From: Kitasatospora sp. GAS204B
GTDB lineage: Bacteria; Actinomycetota; Actinomycetes; Streptomycetales; Streptomycetaceae
Reading direction: 5' to 3'
NCBI RefSeq assembly: GCF_029892155.1
Contig: NZ_JARZAG010000011.1
Span: forward strand, 186,001 to 250,000
Length of the DNA stretch: 64,000 bases
A program made the translations under genes and the position numbers. Below the pieces are notes generated by a model that saw nothing but the letters and a program-made list of their open reading frames with translations, was not told the DNA's origin and did not search any database. Below are positions 1 to 8,866 of the stretch, in pieces (within the stretch, counting starts at the first letter, position 1; each line of letters begins with the position of its first letter).

Positions 1-719
1 CCGGTGGCCAGGCCGCCGGTGAAGGAGACCAGGTCGACCGCGGGATGCCGGGCGAGTACGGCGCCGACGGCGCCGCCGCCCAGCACCAGGTTCGCCGTTC
101 CGCTCGGCGCGCCGGCCAGCTCCAACTGCTCCTGGAGCAGCCGGAAGAGACGGATCGTGGTCAGCGGTGTGACCTCACTGGGCTTCGCCACCACGGTGTT
201 GCCGGCCGCCAGGGCGGGAGCGAGCTTCCAGACGATCTGCAGCAGCGGGTAGTTCCACGGTGTGATCAGTGCGCAGACGCCCACGGGCTCATGGACCACC
301 CGGCTGATCGCGTCGGGCCGCCCGGTGTCGATCGTCCGGCCGGCGTCCGAGGTCGCCAGCGCCGCGTAGTAGCGCAGGACGGCGGTGGCGTCGTCGACGT
401 CCATCCGGCTCTCGGCCAGGGTCTTGCCCGTGTCGAGCGTCTCCAGCCGCGCCAGTTGCTCCCGCTGCGCCTGGAGCGCGTCGGCGGTGGCGGTGAGCAC
501 GCCCGCGCGGCGTGCGGACGGCGCGCGGGCCCAGGAGCCCTCGTCGAAGGCGGACCGGGCGGCGCGTACCGCGCGGTCGGTGTCGGCTTCGGATGCCTCG
601 GCGACCATGGCCAGCGTCGAGGCGTCGAAGGGATTGACGACCGCTCGCTGTCGGCCGTCCTCGGCCGGCGTCCAGGCGCCGTCGATCAGCAGACAGGCCG
701 GGTCGAGGGATGGGGGCAC
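1..719 (-). CDS. betB: Betaine aldehyde dehydrogenase (N-terminal part, runs off window)
   Basis: First 239 residues of an NAD-dependent aldehyde dehydrogenase; the C-terminal half, with the catalytic Cys, lies outside the window. Visible family motifs, in order, are the DGAWTPA start, the TPWNYPL signature, the cofactor-binding VVAKPSE stretch, and SFTGG of the Rossmann fold. The start chosen is the GTG at 719, preceded by GAGAAAGG. It is divergent from a dimethylglycine oxidase, a Rieske betaine demethylase and a formaldehyde dehydrogenase, so oxidation of betaine aldehyde to glycine betaine is the likely role. That substrate is inferred from context; the visible half alone only proves the ALDH family. 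Confidence 0.8.
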   Translation of the reverse strand, partial: MPPSLDPACLLIDGAWTPAEDGRQRAVVNPFDASTLAMVAEASEADTDRAVRAARSAFDEGSWARAPSARRAGVLTATADALQAQREQLARLETLDTGKTLAESRMDVDDATAVLRYYAALATSDAGRTIDTGRPDAISRVVHEPVGVCALITPWNYPLLQIVWKLAPALAAGNTVVAKPSEVTPLTTIRLFRLLQEQLELAGAPSGTANLVLGGGAVGAVLARHPAVDLVSFTGGLAT

Positions 720-738
720 AGGCGCCGCCTTTCTCGCG

Positions 739-925
739 AGTTGCGCGATACGAGACGTTTGTCTCCATGCGCAACTTGTCGGCGAGTATGGAAGGGCCCC
801 ATATCCCTGTCAAGGGAGGGCGCTCGGATGGCATCCGGACCGGCCCGGCGGCGGGTCTTGACAGCTCGTGATGTGGGCCCGACTCTGTTTCTCATCGCGC
901 AAGCAGATGCGTAATGTGCAACTCG
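739..925. promoter_or_regulatory. Divergent promoter region with repeated GCGCAACT boxes
   Basis: The 255-bp gap between the divergent aldehyde dehydrogenase and dimethylglycine oxidase genes holds an inverted repeat, AGTTGCGC at 739-746 and GCGCAACT at 769-776. Related copies are GCGCAAGC at 897-904 and GTGCAACT at 916-923. Flanks are partly shared too (AT before and TCGT or TTGT after the core). A TTGACA hexamer at 858-863 is a possible -35 element for the rightward genes. The pattern fits operators for a shared regulator of betaine catabolism; the regulator itself is not in the window. Confidence 0.4.
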
Positions 926-974
926 TACTGTCTGGCTCAGCCCGCCGCAGCCACCTCCCGAGGGGACGGATGCT

Positions 975-3437
975 TTGACAGTTCAACCGAGGGTCGTGAT
1001 CATCGGTGCCGGCATCGTCGGCTGCGCGCTGAGCGACGAACTCACCGAGCGCGGCTGGACAGACGTCACGGTGCTGGAGCAGGGACCCCTGTTCGCCACC
1101 GGAGGGTCGAGCTCGCACGCGCCGGGACTGGTCTTCCAGACCAACTCCTCCAAGACCATGACCGAGTTCGCCTCCTACACCGTCCGCAAGTACTCCGCCC
1201 TGACCCTCGACGGCCAGTGGTGCTTCCAGCAGCTCGGCGGACTCGAGGTGGCCACCACCCCCGAGCGGCTCGCCGAGCTGACCCGCAAGCACGGGCTGGC
1301 CGCCTCCTGGGGGGTGTCGGGCGCACTGCTCGACCCCGGGCAGTGCGTCGCCCTGCACCCGCTGCTGGACCGCGACCGGATCCTGGGCGGCTTCCATGTG
1401 CCCACCGACGGCCTCGCCAAGGCGGTGCGCGCCGGCGAGGCGCAGGCCCGGCGTGCGATCGGGCGCGGCGCGCGGTTCATGGCGCACCACACGGTCACCG
1501 GGATCGAGTCCGCGAACGGCAGGGTCACCGCCGTCGTCACCGACCAGGGCAGCTTCCCCGCGGACGTGGTCGTCTCCTGCGCGGGGTTCTGGGGGCCGAG
1601 GATCGGCCGGATGGCCGGGCTCGCCGTCCCGCTCGTCCCGCTGGCCCACCAGTACGCCAGGACCGGCCCGGTACCGGCGCTGGCCGGCTGCAACACCGAG
1701 GAGCTGGAGGCCTCCAAGCCGATCCTGCGCCACCAGGACCGCGACCTGTACTACCGCGAGCACGGTGACCGCATCGGCATCGGCTCCTACGCGCACCGCC
1801 CGATGCCCGTCGACCTCGACGAGGTGTCCGCCCCCGGTGGTCCGGTCATGCCCTCGATGCTGCCGTTCACCGAGAAGGACTTCGAGCAGCCCTGGGCCGA
1901 CTCGCAGGCGCTGCTGCCCGCGCTCGCCCGGACGAAGGTGGACGAGGGTTTCAACGGCATCTTCTCCTTCACCACCGACGGCTTCCCCCTGCTGGGCGAG
2001 GCGCCCGAGCTGCGCGGTTTCTGGGTCGCCGAGGCGGTGTGGGTGACCCACTCCGCGGGTGTGGCACGGGCGATGGCGCGGTGGCTGGTCGAGGGCACCC
2101 CGCGCACCGATGTGCACGAGTGCGATCTCAACCGCTTCGAGCCGGGACAGCTCGCCCCCGCCTACGTGCACCAGCGCAGCTGTCGGAACTTCGTCGAGGT
2201 GTACGACATCATCCACCCGCTGCAGCCGATGGAGGAGCCGCGCCCGCTGCGGGTCAGCCCCTTCCACGCGCGCCAGCGGGAACTGGGCGCCTTCTTCCTG
2301 GAGGCCTCCGGCTGGGAGCGCCCGCACTGGTACGAGGCCAACCAGGGGCTGCCCGAGGTCGCCGGCATCCCCGGGCGCGGCGCCTGGGCCGCCCGCTACT
2401 GGTCCCCGATCGCCGGCGCGGAGGCCTTGGCCACCCGCGAGCGCGTCGCGATGTACGACATGACGGCGCTCAAGCGCCTGGAGGTCACCGGCCCCGGTGC
2501 ACAGGCGTTCCTGCAGTACCTGACGACGAATCAGCTCGACAAGCCGGTCGGCTCCGTCACCTACACCCTGCTGCTGGACGAGACCGGCGGGGTGCGCAGC
2601 GACCTGACGGTGGCCAGGCTCGGCCCGGGCCGCGGCTGCGGCGAACGCTGGCAACTCGGTGCCAACGGCAACCTCGACCTCGACTGGCTCGTCCGCCACC
2701 TCCCGTCAGACGGTTCGGTCCAGATCCGCGACACCACCGCCGGCACCTGCTGCATCGGCCTGTGGGGACCGCTCGCCCGTGCCCTGGTCCAGCCGCTCAC
2801 CGACGCGGACTTCTCGCACCAGGGCTTCGGCTACTTCAGGGCGAAGCGGGCGTACCTGGGCAACGTCCCGGTCACCGCGATGCGGCTGTCCTACGTCGGC
2901 GAACTCGGCTGGGAGCTGTACACCACGGCCGACAACGGCCAGAAGCTCTGGGACACCCTGTGGGAGGCCGGGCAACCGCTCGGCATCGTCGCCGCCGGAC
3001 GCAGCGCCTTCAACAGCCTTCGCCTGGAGAAGGGCTACCGCTCCTGGGGCACCGACCTGACCGCCGAACACAACCCCCACGAAGCCGGGCTCGGGTTCGC
3101 CGTGCGCATGGACAAGGGGGACTTCCTCGGCCGCGACGCGCTGCTCGGTGTGACCGAGGAGACGGTGGGGCGCAGGCTCGCCTGCCTCCTGCTGGACGAC
3201 CCGCGGGCCGTCGTCATGGGCAAGGAACCGGTGTACGTCGACGGCGCCCCCGCGGGGTACGTCACCAGCGCCGCCTACGGGTACAGCATCGGCGCCTCCA
3301 TCGCCTACGCGTGGCTGCCGCGCGCCGCCGCCGAGCCCGGCCGCAGGGTGGGGGTCGAGTACTTCGGCGAGCGGCTGCCCGCAACCGTCACGCAGGAGCC
3401 GCTGTTCGACCCGAAGATGGCCCGCATCCGACGCTGA
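975..3437 (+). CDS. FAD-dependent dimethylglycine/sarcosine oxidase with GcvT domain
   Basis: This 820-aa flavoprotein has two parts: an N-terminal DAO-type FAD domain (GAGIVG dinucleotide motif at residues 11-16, then SSHAPG with His48 at the place where this family attaches FAD covalently) and a C-terminal aminomethyltransferase (GcvT) half that passes the released one-carbon unit to tetrahydrofolate. Length and domain order match dimethylglycine oxidase (about 830 aa). It should remove methyl groups from dimethylglycine or sarcosine in the cytoplasm. Start is a TTG at 975 behind AGGGGACGGA; the ATG at 970 reads only two codons. The Rieske demethylase follows after 77 bp. Whether dimethylglycine or sarcosine is preferred cannot be told from sequence. 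Confidence 0.85.
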   Translation: MTVQPRVVIIGAGIVGCALSDELTERGWTDVTVLEQGPLFATGGSSSHAPGLVFQTNSSKTMTEFASYTVRKYSALTLDGQWCFQQLGGLEVATTPERLAELTRKHGLAASWGVSGALLDPGQCVALHPLLDRDRILGGFHVPTDGLAKAVRAGEAQARRAIGRGARFMAHHTVTGIESANGRVTAVVTDQGSFPADVVVSCAGFWGPRIGRMAGLAVPLVPLAHQYARTGPVPALAGCNTEELEASKPILRHQDRDLYYREHGDRIGIGSYAHRPMPVDLDEVSAPGGPVMPSMLPFTEKDFEQPWADSQALLPALARTKVDEGFNGIFSFTTDGFPLLGEAPELRGFWVAEAVWVTHSAGVARAMARWLVEGTPRTDVHECDLNRFEPGQLAPAYVHQRSCRNFVEVYDIIHPLQPMEEPRPLRVSPFHARQRELGAFFLEASGWERPHWYEANQGLPEVAGIPGRGAWAARYWSPIAGAEALATRERVAMYDMTALKRLEVTGPGAQAFLQYLTTNQLDKPVGSVTYTLLLDETGGVRSDLTVARLGPGRGCGERWQLGANGNLDLDWLVRHLPSDGSVQIRDTTAGTCCIGLWGPLARALVQPLTDADFSHQGFGYFRAKRAYLGNVPVTAMRLSYVGELGWELYTTADNGQKLWDTLWEAGQPLGIVAAGRSAFNSLRLEKGYRSWGTDLTAEHNPHEAGLGFAVRMDKGDFLGRDALLGVTEETVGRRLACLLLDDPRAVVMGKEPVYVDGAPAGYVTSAAYGYSIGASIAYAWLPRAAAEPGRRVGVEYFGERLPATVTQEPLFDPKMARIRR

Positions 3438-3514
3438 ACAGGTGCCGAGCAGACCGAGGCCGGTATCCGGATCCTTCTCCAGCCGTGCGTTCCTCCGACG
3501 AAAGGCCCACCGCC

Positions 3515-4636
3515 GTGACCGCGAGCGAGCTCCCGCCGAGCCTGATCCGCACCCTCCCGGGCTCCTCCTACACCGACCCGCAGATCTTCGCGCTGGAGCA
3601 GGAGAAGATATTCGAGCAGCTGTGGTTCTGTGCCGTGCGCGCGAGTGACCTGGACAAGCCGGGCAGCTTCCGGACCGCGCAGGTCGGCCGGGAGAGCGTG
3701 CTGATCACCCGATCCCGGGACGACAGCGTCAGGGCGTTCCTCAACATCTGCCGCCACCGCGGCGCGCGGCTCTGCACCGAGGAGCAGGGCGAGGTCAGGC
3801 GGAACTTCCAATGCCCCTACCACGCCTGGACCTACGGCCCGGACGGCAAGCTCGTCGCCGCACCCAACCTCGCCGGCATGCCGGACGTCGACCGCACCAC
3901 CTACGGCCTGGTCCCGGTGCACGTGCGCGAGTGGCTCGGCTACGTCTGGGTCTGCCTGGCCGATGAGCCGCCGTCCTTCGAGGCCGACGTGATCGGCGCC
4001 GCGACGCAGCGCCTTGGCGATCCGGAGGCGATCGAGCGCTACCGGACCGAGGAGCTCGCGGTCGGCCGCCGGATCCGTTACGAGGTGAGGGCCAACTGGA
4101 AGCTGATCGTCGAGAACTTCATGGAGTGCTACCACTGCGCCACCATCCACCCCGAACTGACCGACGTGCTCCCCGAGTTCGCCGGTGGCTATGCTGCGCA
4201 GTACTACGTGGGCCACGGCGCCGAGTTCGCCGACGACGCCAAGGGCTTCACCGTCGACGGCAGCGCGGGCGTGGACCGGATCCCGACCGTCTCCGAGGAC
4301 CAGGACCGCAGGTACTACGCGATCACGGTCAAGCCGCAGGTGTTCGTCAACCTGGTGCCCGACCATGTCATCGTGCACCGGATGTTCCCGCTCGCCGCCG
4401 ACCGCACCGTCGTGGAGTGCGACTGGCTCTTCCTCAAGGACGTCGTCGAGGCGGGCCGCGACGTATCCCGCTCGGTGGAGCTGTTCCACCGGGTCAACGT
4501 CCAGGACTTCGAGGCCTGCGAGCGCTGCCAGCCCGCGATGGACTCGCGCGCCTACCGGAGCGGCGGGGTACTGGTGCCGAGCGAGCACCACATCGGCGCG
4601 TTCCACGCCTGGGTCACCGGCCGTCTCGGCGACTGA
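3515..4636 (+). CDS. gbcA: Rieske oxygenase alpha subunit, glycine betaine demethylase (GbcA-like)
   Basis: This 373-aa aromatic-ring-hydroxylating-type oxygenase has a Rieske [2Fe-2S] site, CRHRG at Cys79/His81 and CPYHAW at Cys100/His103, and a catalytic domain with the mononuclear iron motif ENFMECYHC...HPEL near residues 201-214. That last motif is typical of GbcA/BmoA proteins, which convert glycine betaine to dimethylglycine and formaldehyde. The start is the GTG at 3515 with GAAAGG nine bases upstream; a longer frame runs upstream through the previous gene but is a shadow. Genes before and after handle dimethylglycine and formaldehyde, which supports the call. The ferredoxin-reductase partner (GbcB) is not in the window. 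Confidence 0.85.
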   Translation: MTASELPPSLIRTLPGSSYTDPQIFALEQEKIFEQLWFCAVRASDLDKPGSFRTAQVGRESVLITRSRDDSVRAFLNICRHRGARLCTEEQGEVRRNFQCPYHAWTYGPDGKLVAAPNLAGMPDVDRTTYGLVPVHVREWLGYVWVCLADEPPSFEADVIGAATQRLGDPEAIERYRTEELAVGRRIRYEVRANWKLIVENFMECYHCATIHPELTDVLPEFAGGYAAQYYVGHGAEFADDAKGFTVDGSAGVDRIPTVSEDQDRRYYAITVKPQVFVNLVPDHVIVHRMFPLAADRTVVECDWLFLKDVVEAGRDVSRSVELFHRVNVQDFEACERCQPAMDSRAYRSGGVLVPSEHHIGAFHAWVTGRLGD

Positions 4637-4691
4637 CAGCCCCCACCGGCGTCCACACCGTTTCCCTCCACCCAGCGGAAGGTTGTGCTCC

Positions 4692-5777
4692 ATGGCTCAG
4701 CAGGTCAAAGGTGTCGTCGCCGCGGGCAAGGGCGAAGCGGTCAGGATCGAGACGGTGATCGTGTCGGATCCGGGCCCGGGCGAGGCGGTGGTCAAGGTCC
4801 AGGCCTGCGGTGTCTGCCACACCGACCTGCACTACCGGGAGGGCGGCATCAACGACGAGTTCCCCTTCCTGCTGGGGCACGAGGCCGCCGGGATCGTGGA
4901 GTCGGTGGGCGAGGGAGTGACCGAGGTCGCGCCCGGCGACTTCGTCATCCTCAACTGGCGTGCGGTGTGCGGACAGTGCCGGTCCTGCCGGCGCGGGCGC
5001 CCCTGGTACTGCTTCGACACCCACAACGCCAAGCAGAAGATGACCCTGGCGGACGGCACCGAACTCTCCCCGGCACTGGGCATCGGCGCCTTCGCGGAGA
5101 AGACCCTGGTCGCGGCGGGGCAGTGCACCAAGGTCGACCCCGCCGCCTCGCCCCTCGCCGTCGGACTGCTCGGCTGCGGCGTCATGGCGGGCCTCGGCGC
5201 CGCCGTCAACACCGGCGGGGTCGGCCGGGGTGACAACGTCGCGGTCATCGGCTGCGGCGGGGTCGGCAACGCCGCCGTCATGGGCTCCCGACTGGCCGGG
5301 GCCGCCCGGATCATCGCCGTCGACATCGACGAGACCAAGCTCGCCACCGCGCGGCGCCTCGGCGCCACCCACACCGTCAACTCCCGCGAGAGCGACGCCG
5401 TTGCAGCGATCCGCGAGCTCACCGGCGGCAACGGCGCGGACGTCGTGATCGAGGCCGTCGGCCGCCCGGAGACCTACCGGCAGGCCTTTTACGCCCGCGA
5501 CCTCGCCGGCACCGTCGTCCTGGTCGGCGTGCCGACCCCGGAGATGACCCTCGAACTGCCGCTGCTGGATGTCTTCGGCCGAGGCGGCGCCCTCAAGTCC
5601 TCCTGGTACGGCGACTGCCTGCCCTCGCGGGACTTCCCGCTGCTGGTCGACCTGTACCTGCAGGGACGCCTGGACCTGGACGCCTTCGTCACCGAGACCA
5701 TCGCGTTGACCGACGTCGAGGACGCCTTCGCCCGCATGCGGCAGGGCGAGGTGCTGCGCTCGGTGGTGGTCTTCTGA
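4692..5777 (+). CDS. mscR: S-(hydroxymethyl)mycothiol dehydrogenase (mycothiol-dependent formaldehyde dehydrogenase)
   Basis: This 361-aa zinc-dependent alcohol dehydrogenase of the MscR/AdhE2 type oxidises the formaldehyde-mycothiol adduct and also reduces S-nitrosomycothiol. It shows the catalytic zinc CGVCHTD at residues 39-45, the structural-zinc cysteine cluster CGQCRSC...WYC, and an NAD-binding GCGGVG loop. The ATG at 4692 has AGCGGAAGG upstream. Its position behind two demethylases that release formaldehyde explains its presence: it detoxifies their by-product. The gene also marks the host as an actinobacterium, since mycothiol is confined to that group. Confidence 0.9.
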   Translation: MAQQVKGVVAAGKGEAVRIETVIVSDPGPGEAVVKVQACGVCHTDLHYREGGINDEFPFLLGHEAAGIVESVGEGVTEVAPGDFVILNWRAVCGQCRSCRRGRPWYCFDTHNAKQKMTLADGTELSPALGIGAFAEKTLVAAGQCTKVDPAASPLAVGLLGCGVMAGLGAAVNTGGVGRGDNVAVIGCGGVGNAAVMGSRLAGAARIIAVDIDETKLATARRLGATHTVNSRESDAVAAIRELTGGNGADVVIEAVGRPETYRQAFYARDLAGTVVLVGVPTPEMTLELPLLDVFGRGGALKSSWYGDCLPSRDFPLLVDLYLQGRLDLDAFVTETIALTDVEDAFARMRQGEVLRSVVVF

Positions 5778-5821
5778 CGAGCGCGGCGGGGGTGCGTACC
5801 CGCGCTGACTGGGAGGAAGCC

Positions 5822-6169
5822 GTGCAGTCCGTTGCGGCTGGGCTACGGTGCAAGAGTGTTCGATACGGCCTGGCTCGCACCCAGCGGAAGGTCGGCCCCG
5901 ACCGAACGCTCCGGGTGTTCGTCGCCCGCGCGTGCCGGCGGCTCGACACCATCGGCAGCTGTGGTGGTGATCTGGAACGGGCTTGCCACCGGGGCGACTT
6001 GCTGTTCTCGCTGGCGCCGATCGGCGGGTGCTTCCTCGTCCTGTTCGGCGTGCTGACCGTGCTGGCCCTCTCGGCCGGCGACCGGGCGGCGACCTTGCTG
6101 CTGCCCGGTACGGTCGTGCTCGGCGCCGCCGTCTGTGTGCTGCTGGACGCCGTGGTGGACCCGGGGTAG
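5822..6169 (+). CDS. Small hypothetical membrane protein
   Basis: An open frame of 115 codons whose last 50 residues form two hydrophobic stretches (around LFSLAPIGGCFLVLFGVLTV and LLPGTVVLGAAVCVLLDAVV), suggesting a two-pass membrane protein; the first half is basic and featureless. The GTG at 5822 was chosen because GGGAGGAAG sits just upstream. It shares no recognisable family with its neighbours, and a chance open frame in GC-rich DNA cannot be excluded. Confidence 0.35.
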   Translation: MQSVAAGLRCKSVRYGLARTQRKVGPDRTLRVFVARACRRLDTIGSCGGDLERACHRGDLLFSLAPIGGCFLVLFGVLTVLALSAGDRAATLLLPGTVVLGAAVCVLLDAVVDPG

Positions 6170-6178
6170 TACCCCGGG
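6160..6178. terminator. Hairpin terminator between convergent genes
   Basis: CCCGGGG and CCCCGGG form a 7-bp perfect stem around a TAGTA loop. The stop codon of the small upstream frame lies in the loop. It sits between the rightward betaine genes and the leftward ammonium transporter gene, so it could end transcription from both sides. There is no T-run, which is usual in actinomycetes. Confidence 0.45.
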
Positions 6179-6236
6179 CCCCTCCAGACTGACCGGCGGG
6201 TCGGCTGAAGTGCCTACCGCTCCTAGGGCCGAGGCG

Positions 6237-7496
6237 TCACGGCTCGGTCAGTACGTACGCGGTCTCACCGTGGTGGCTGAGGTCGAGCCCGCGCTCTTCC
6301 TCCTCCTCGGAGACCCGGTCGCCGATCAGCCTCTTGAGAACCAGGGCGATGGCGAGCGTCACCGCCACTGTGTAGCCGAAGGCCGCGCCGACGCCGATCG
6401 CCTGCCTGCCCAGCTGTGTCAGGCCGCCGCCGTAGAACAGGCCGTTCGCCCCGGCCGGGTTGATCGACCTGGTGGCGAACAGGCCGACCGCGAGGGCGCC
6501 GAAGACGCCGCCCACCAGGTGCACGCCCACCACGTCCAGGGCGTCGTCGTAGCCGAGGTGGTGCTTCCAGTCGACGGCGAACTCGCAGAGCACGCCGGCA
6601 GCCGCCCCGATCGCGAGCGCGCCGAGCGGGCTGACGAACCCGGCGCACGGCGTGATCGCGGCCAGGCCGGCGACGGCACCCCCGGCCGCGCCGACCGTGC
6701 TGGTCCTGCCGTGCCGGAGCCTCTCCACGGCCAGCCAGCCGAGCAGCGCCGCGGCGCCCGCGGTGTTCGTGTTGAGGAACGCGCTGGCGGCCAACTCGTT
6801 GGCGCCGAGGGCGGAGCCGCCGTTGAAGCCGAACCAGCCGAACCACAGGATCCCCGCGCCGACCAGCATCAGGGGCAGGCTGCTCTGCGGCATCTGCCGG
6901 CTCGGCCAGCCGTTGCGCTTGCCCAGGACGACCGCCATGACGAGCGCGGCGGCGCCCGCAGTGGTGTGCACGACGATCCCTCCGGCGAAGTCGAGCACGC
7001 CGAGTCGGGCGGCCCATCCGGTCGGTGAGAATATCCAGTGGGCGACCGGGCTGTAGACCAGCAGTGACCACAGGACGACGAACGGCACGAACGTGCTGAA
7101 CCGCCAGCGGTCCGCCGTGGCCCCGGTGATGAGTGACGGGGTGATCACGGCGAACATCATCTGGTAGACGACGAAGACCAGCGGCGGAATGGCCATCGCG
7201 CTGCTCCCGGTGAAACCGGGAACCACCTGGTCCAGATGGGCGAGACCGGCGAAATGCAGATCGCCGATGAATCCGTCGCCCTTTCCGAAGGCGAGGGTGT
7301 AGCCGACCAGCACCCACGCCACGCTCACCAGCGCGATGGCCATGAAGTTCTGCATCAACATGCTCATGACGTGCTTCGCGCGGACCATGCCGCCGTAGAA
7401 GAACGCGACGCCCGGCGTCATGAAGAGGACGAGTGCTGCGCTGACCAGGACCCAGGCGGTCGAACCGGAGTCGACCCGTGCGAAGTCAAATGTCAT
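6237..7496 (-). CDS. amt: Ammonium transporter (Amt family)
   Basis: This 419-aa polytopic membrane protein carries the Amt/MEP/Rh signature near its start (FMTPGVAFFYGGMVR), central pore segments with the conserved WFGWFGFNGGS motif, and DDALDVVGVHLVGG, which holds the first pore histidine. It conducts ammonium/ammonia across the cytoplasmic membrane. Length is normal for bacterial Amt. In many actinomycetes amtB is followed by glnK and glnD; neither follows here, so this looks like a solitary second amt copy. Start is the ATG at 7496. Confidence 0.93.
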   Translation of the reverse strand: MTFDFARVDSGSTAWVLVSAALVLFMTPGVAFFYGGMVRAKHVMSMLMQNFMAIALVSVAWVLVGYTLAFGKGDGFIGDLHFAGLAHLDQVVPGFTGSSAMAIPPLVFVVYQMMFAVITPSLITGATADRWRFSTFVPFVVLWSLLVYSPVAHWIFSPTGWAARLGVLDFAGGIVVHTTAGAAALVMAVVLGKRNGWPSRQMPQSSLPLMLVGAGILWFGWFGFNGGSALGANELAASAFLNTNTAGAAALLGWLAVERLRHGRTSTVGAAGGAVAGLAAITPCAGFVSPLGALAIGAAAGVLCEFAVDWKHHLGYDDALDVVGVHLVGGVFGALAVGLFATRSINPAGANGLFYGGGLTQLGRQAIGVGAAFGYTVAVTLAIALVLKRLIGDRVSEEEEERGLDLSHHGETAYVLTEP

Positions 7497-7736
7497 GAGG
7501 CCTTCCGAGGCCGGATGCGGATGGCGCGGATCAGGGGTTCGAGGCGCGCCGACGGGCTGGAGCCCGGCCGAACCGTCCTCGGGGTCTCCGTAGGCGGCGA
7601 GCGGGCGCCGGATGGAAAGATAGGCCCAGCCGTCGCGTTCGCTCAGTCACGGGATGGCAAAAAAGGGCTCAGCGCCGTTGCTGCTCGACCACCACACCGG
7701 CGGAGGCCAGTTCAGAGCCCGGGCCTTACGGCAGTG

Positions 7737-8040
7737 TCACCCGCACAGTTGCGGCCCAGATGTCGTCTTTCGAGGCTGTGGGCGTGACCGCGCTGGGCTG
7801 ACACGGTTGCCGCAGATCGCGGTGATGCCGGCATGGTCGGAGCGCGGCCAGGCTTCGATCACGTCGACTCCGGCGAGGGGCAGCTCCATGGTGGAGCGGC
7901 GAATCGCGTTGAGGAGTTGACGTGTGCTCAGGTCGCCGCCCGGTCCGGGGGACCCGGTGCCGGGGGCCATGCCCGCGCCGACGACGTCGACGCCGGGGAT
8001 GACGGCGTCGGCGTGGCGGAAGGCGTCGGGCTCGGTGAGG
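7737..8040 (-). pseudogene. Remnant of an agmatinase/ureohydrolase gene (C-terminal end)
   Basis: The leftward frame reads VIPGVDVVGAGMAPGTGSP, then STRQLLNAIRRS, then LAGVDVIEAWPRSDHAGITA. This matches the C-terminal end of ureohydrolases (IDVLDPAFAPGTGTPE, SREALELLR, DVVEVSPPYDHAEITA). The metal-binding Asp pair is degraded (VDVVGAG in place of the usual IDIDVLD) and the upstream two-thirds of the enzyme is absent. It is therefore a decayed fragment between amt and the glycosylase gene. The rest of the amt-glycosylase gap (7497-7736) shows nothing I can name. Confidence 0.55.
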
Positions 8041-8049
8041 GAGCGGTCC

Positions 8050-8649
8050 TCACTCGCCCTGGTGCGCGGTTCGGTAGTCAGCTGCGCGGAAGCAGCCGTG
8101 GAGGTGGTCGTTGATCACACCCACGTTCTGCATGAACGCGTACACGCTGGTCGGACCGACGAAGTGGTACCCCTGAGCCTTCAACCGCTTGGCGAAGTCC
8201 TCCGCCTGCGGCGTCGACGTCGGCAGCTCGGCGTAGGTCCGGGGAGCCCGCTTGCGGGGCATCTCGTAGGACTGCGCGAGCACCAGCAGGCTCGGCGACG
8301 CGGACAGCATGGCATGCGCATTGCTGATGGTGGCCTCGATCTTGCTGCGGTTTCGGATGATCGAGGCGTCGTTCACCAGATGGTCGACATCGACGTCCGT
8401 CATCGCTGCGACCTCGGCGACGTCGAAGCCCCGGAACGCTTGCCGGAACGCGTCCCGCTTGTTGAACACGACCTTCCAGCTGAGCCCGGCCTGGAAGACG
8501 CCGAGGGTGAGCGCTTCGAACATCGCTGACTCGTCATGGGTGCGGGTCCCCCACACCTCGTCGTGGTAGCGGCTCAGCGCGGTGTCCTCGGCGCCTGCCC
8601 ACTCGCAGCGCGGCTCCCCGTCGTATCCAATGATCACGTCGCTGCTCAT
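8050..8649 (-). CDS. tag: DNA-3-methyladenine glycosylase I
   Basis: This 199-aa base-excision repair enzyme removes 3-methyladenine from DNA. Tag family marks are the RCEWAG start (normally RCxW), YHDEVWG, LTLGVFQAGLSWKVVFNKR, and the C-terminal GYHFVGPTSVYAFMQNVGVINDH followed by His/Cys zinc ligands. The ATG at 8649 was chosen because GGAGGG lies immediately upstream; the frame is open for another 77 codons but that extension has no family resemblance. Length then matches Tag (about 190 aa). The gene is divergent from the receiver-flavoprotein gene. Confidence 0.93.
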   Translation of the reverse strand: MSSDVIIGYDGEPRCEWAGAEDTALSRYHDEVWGTRTHDESAMFEALTLGVFQAGLSWKVVFNKRDAFRQAFRGFDVAEVAAMTDVDVDHLVNDASIIRNRSKIEATISNAHAMLSASPSLLVLAQSYEMPRKRAPRTYAELPTSTPQAEDFAKRLKAQGYHFVGPTSVYAFMQNVGVINDHLHGCFRAADYRTAHQGE

Positions 8650-8866
8650 CGGGCCCTCCAGCTCGCTCCGCACATGCCGGTCCACGAACACACTCCGACG
8701 AAACGCCGGCCACTGCATCCCGTACTGTCCGTAGTCGGCAGCCGACGCCACCACGCGGCCCGCTCTGCCCGTAAGTGCCGCGACGGCGGGCCGCACCGCG
8801 GGCAAGCGATCAGACTGGAAGGGGTGCTCCCCCCTCCAGCCCTGCGACAGTCCTGGGTGGTGAACC

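Noticed and set aside
970..978. ATG start for the dimethylglycine oxidase at 970
   Set aside because: ATG-CTT-TGA ends after two codons; the TTG at 975 opens the real frame.
810..2699. 629-aa leftward open frame opposite the dimethylglycine oxidase
   Set aside because: Its composition is Arg/Gly/Val/Asp-rich without any motif, as expected of a shadow of GC-rich coding DNA; the opposite strand encodes a clear enzyme.
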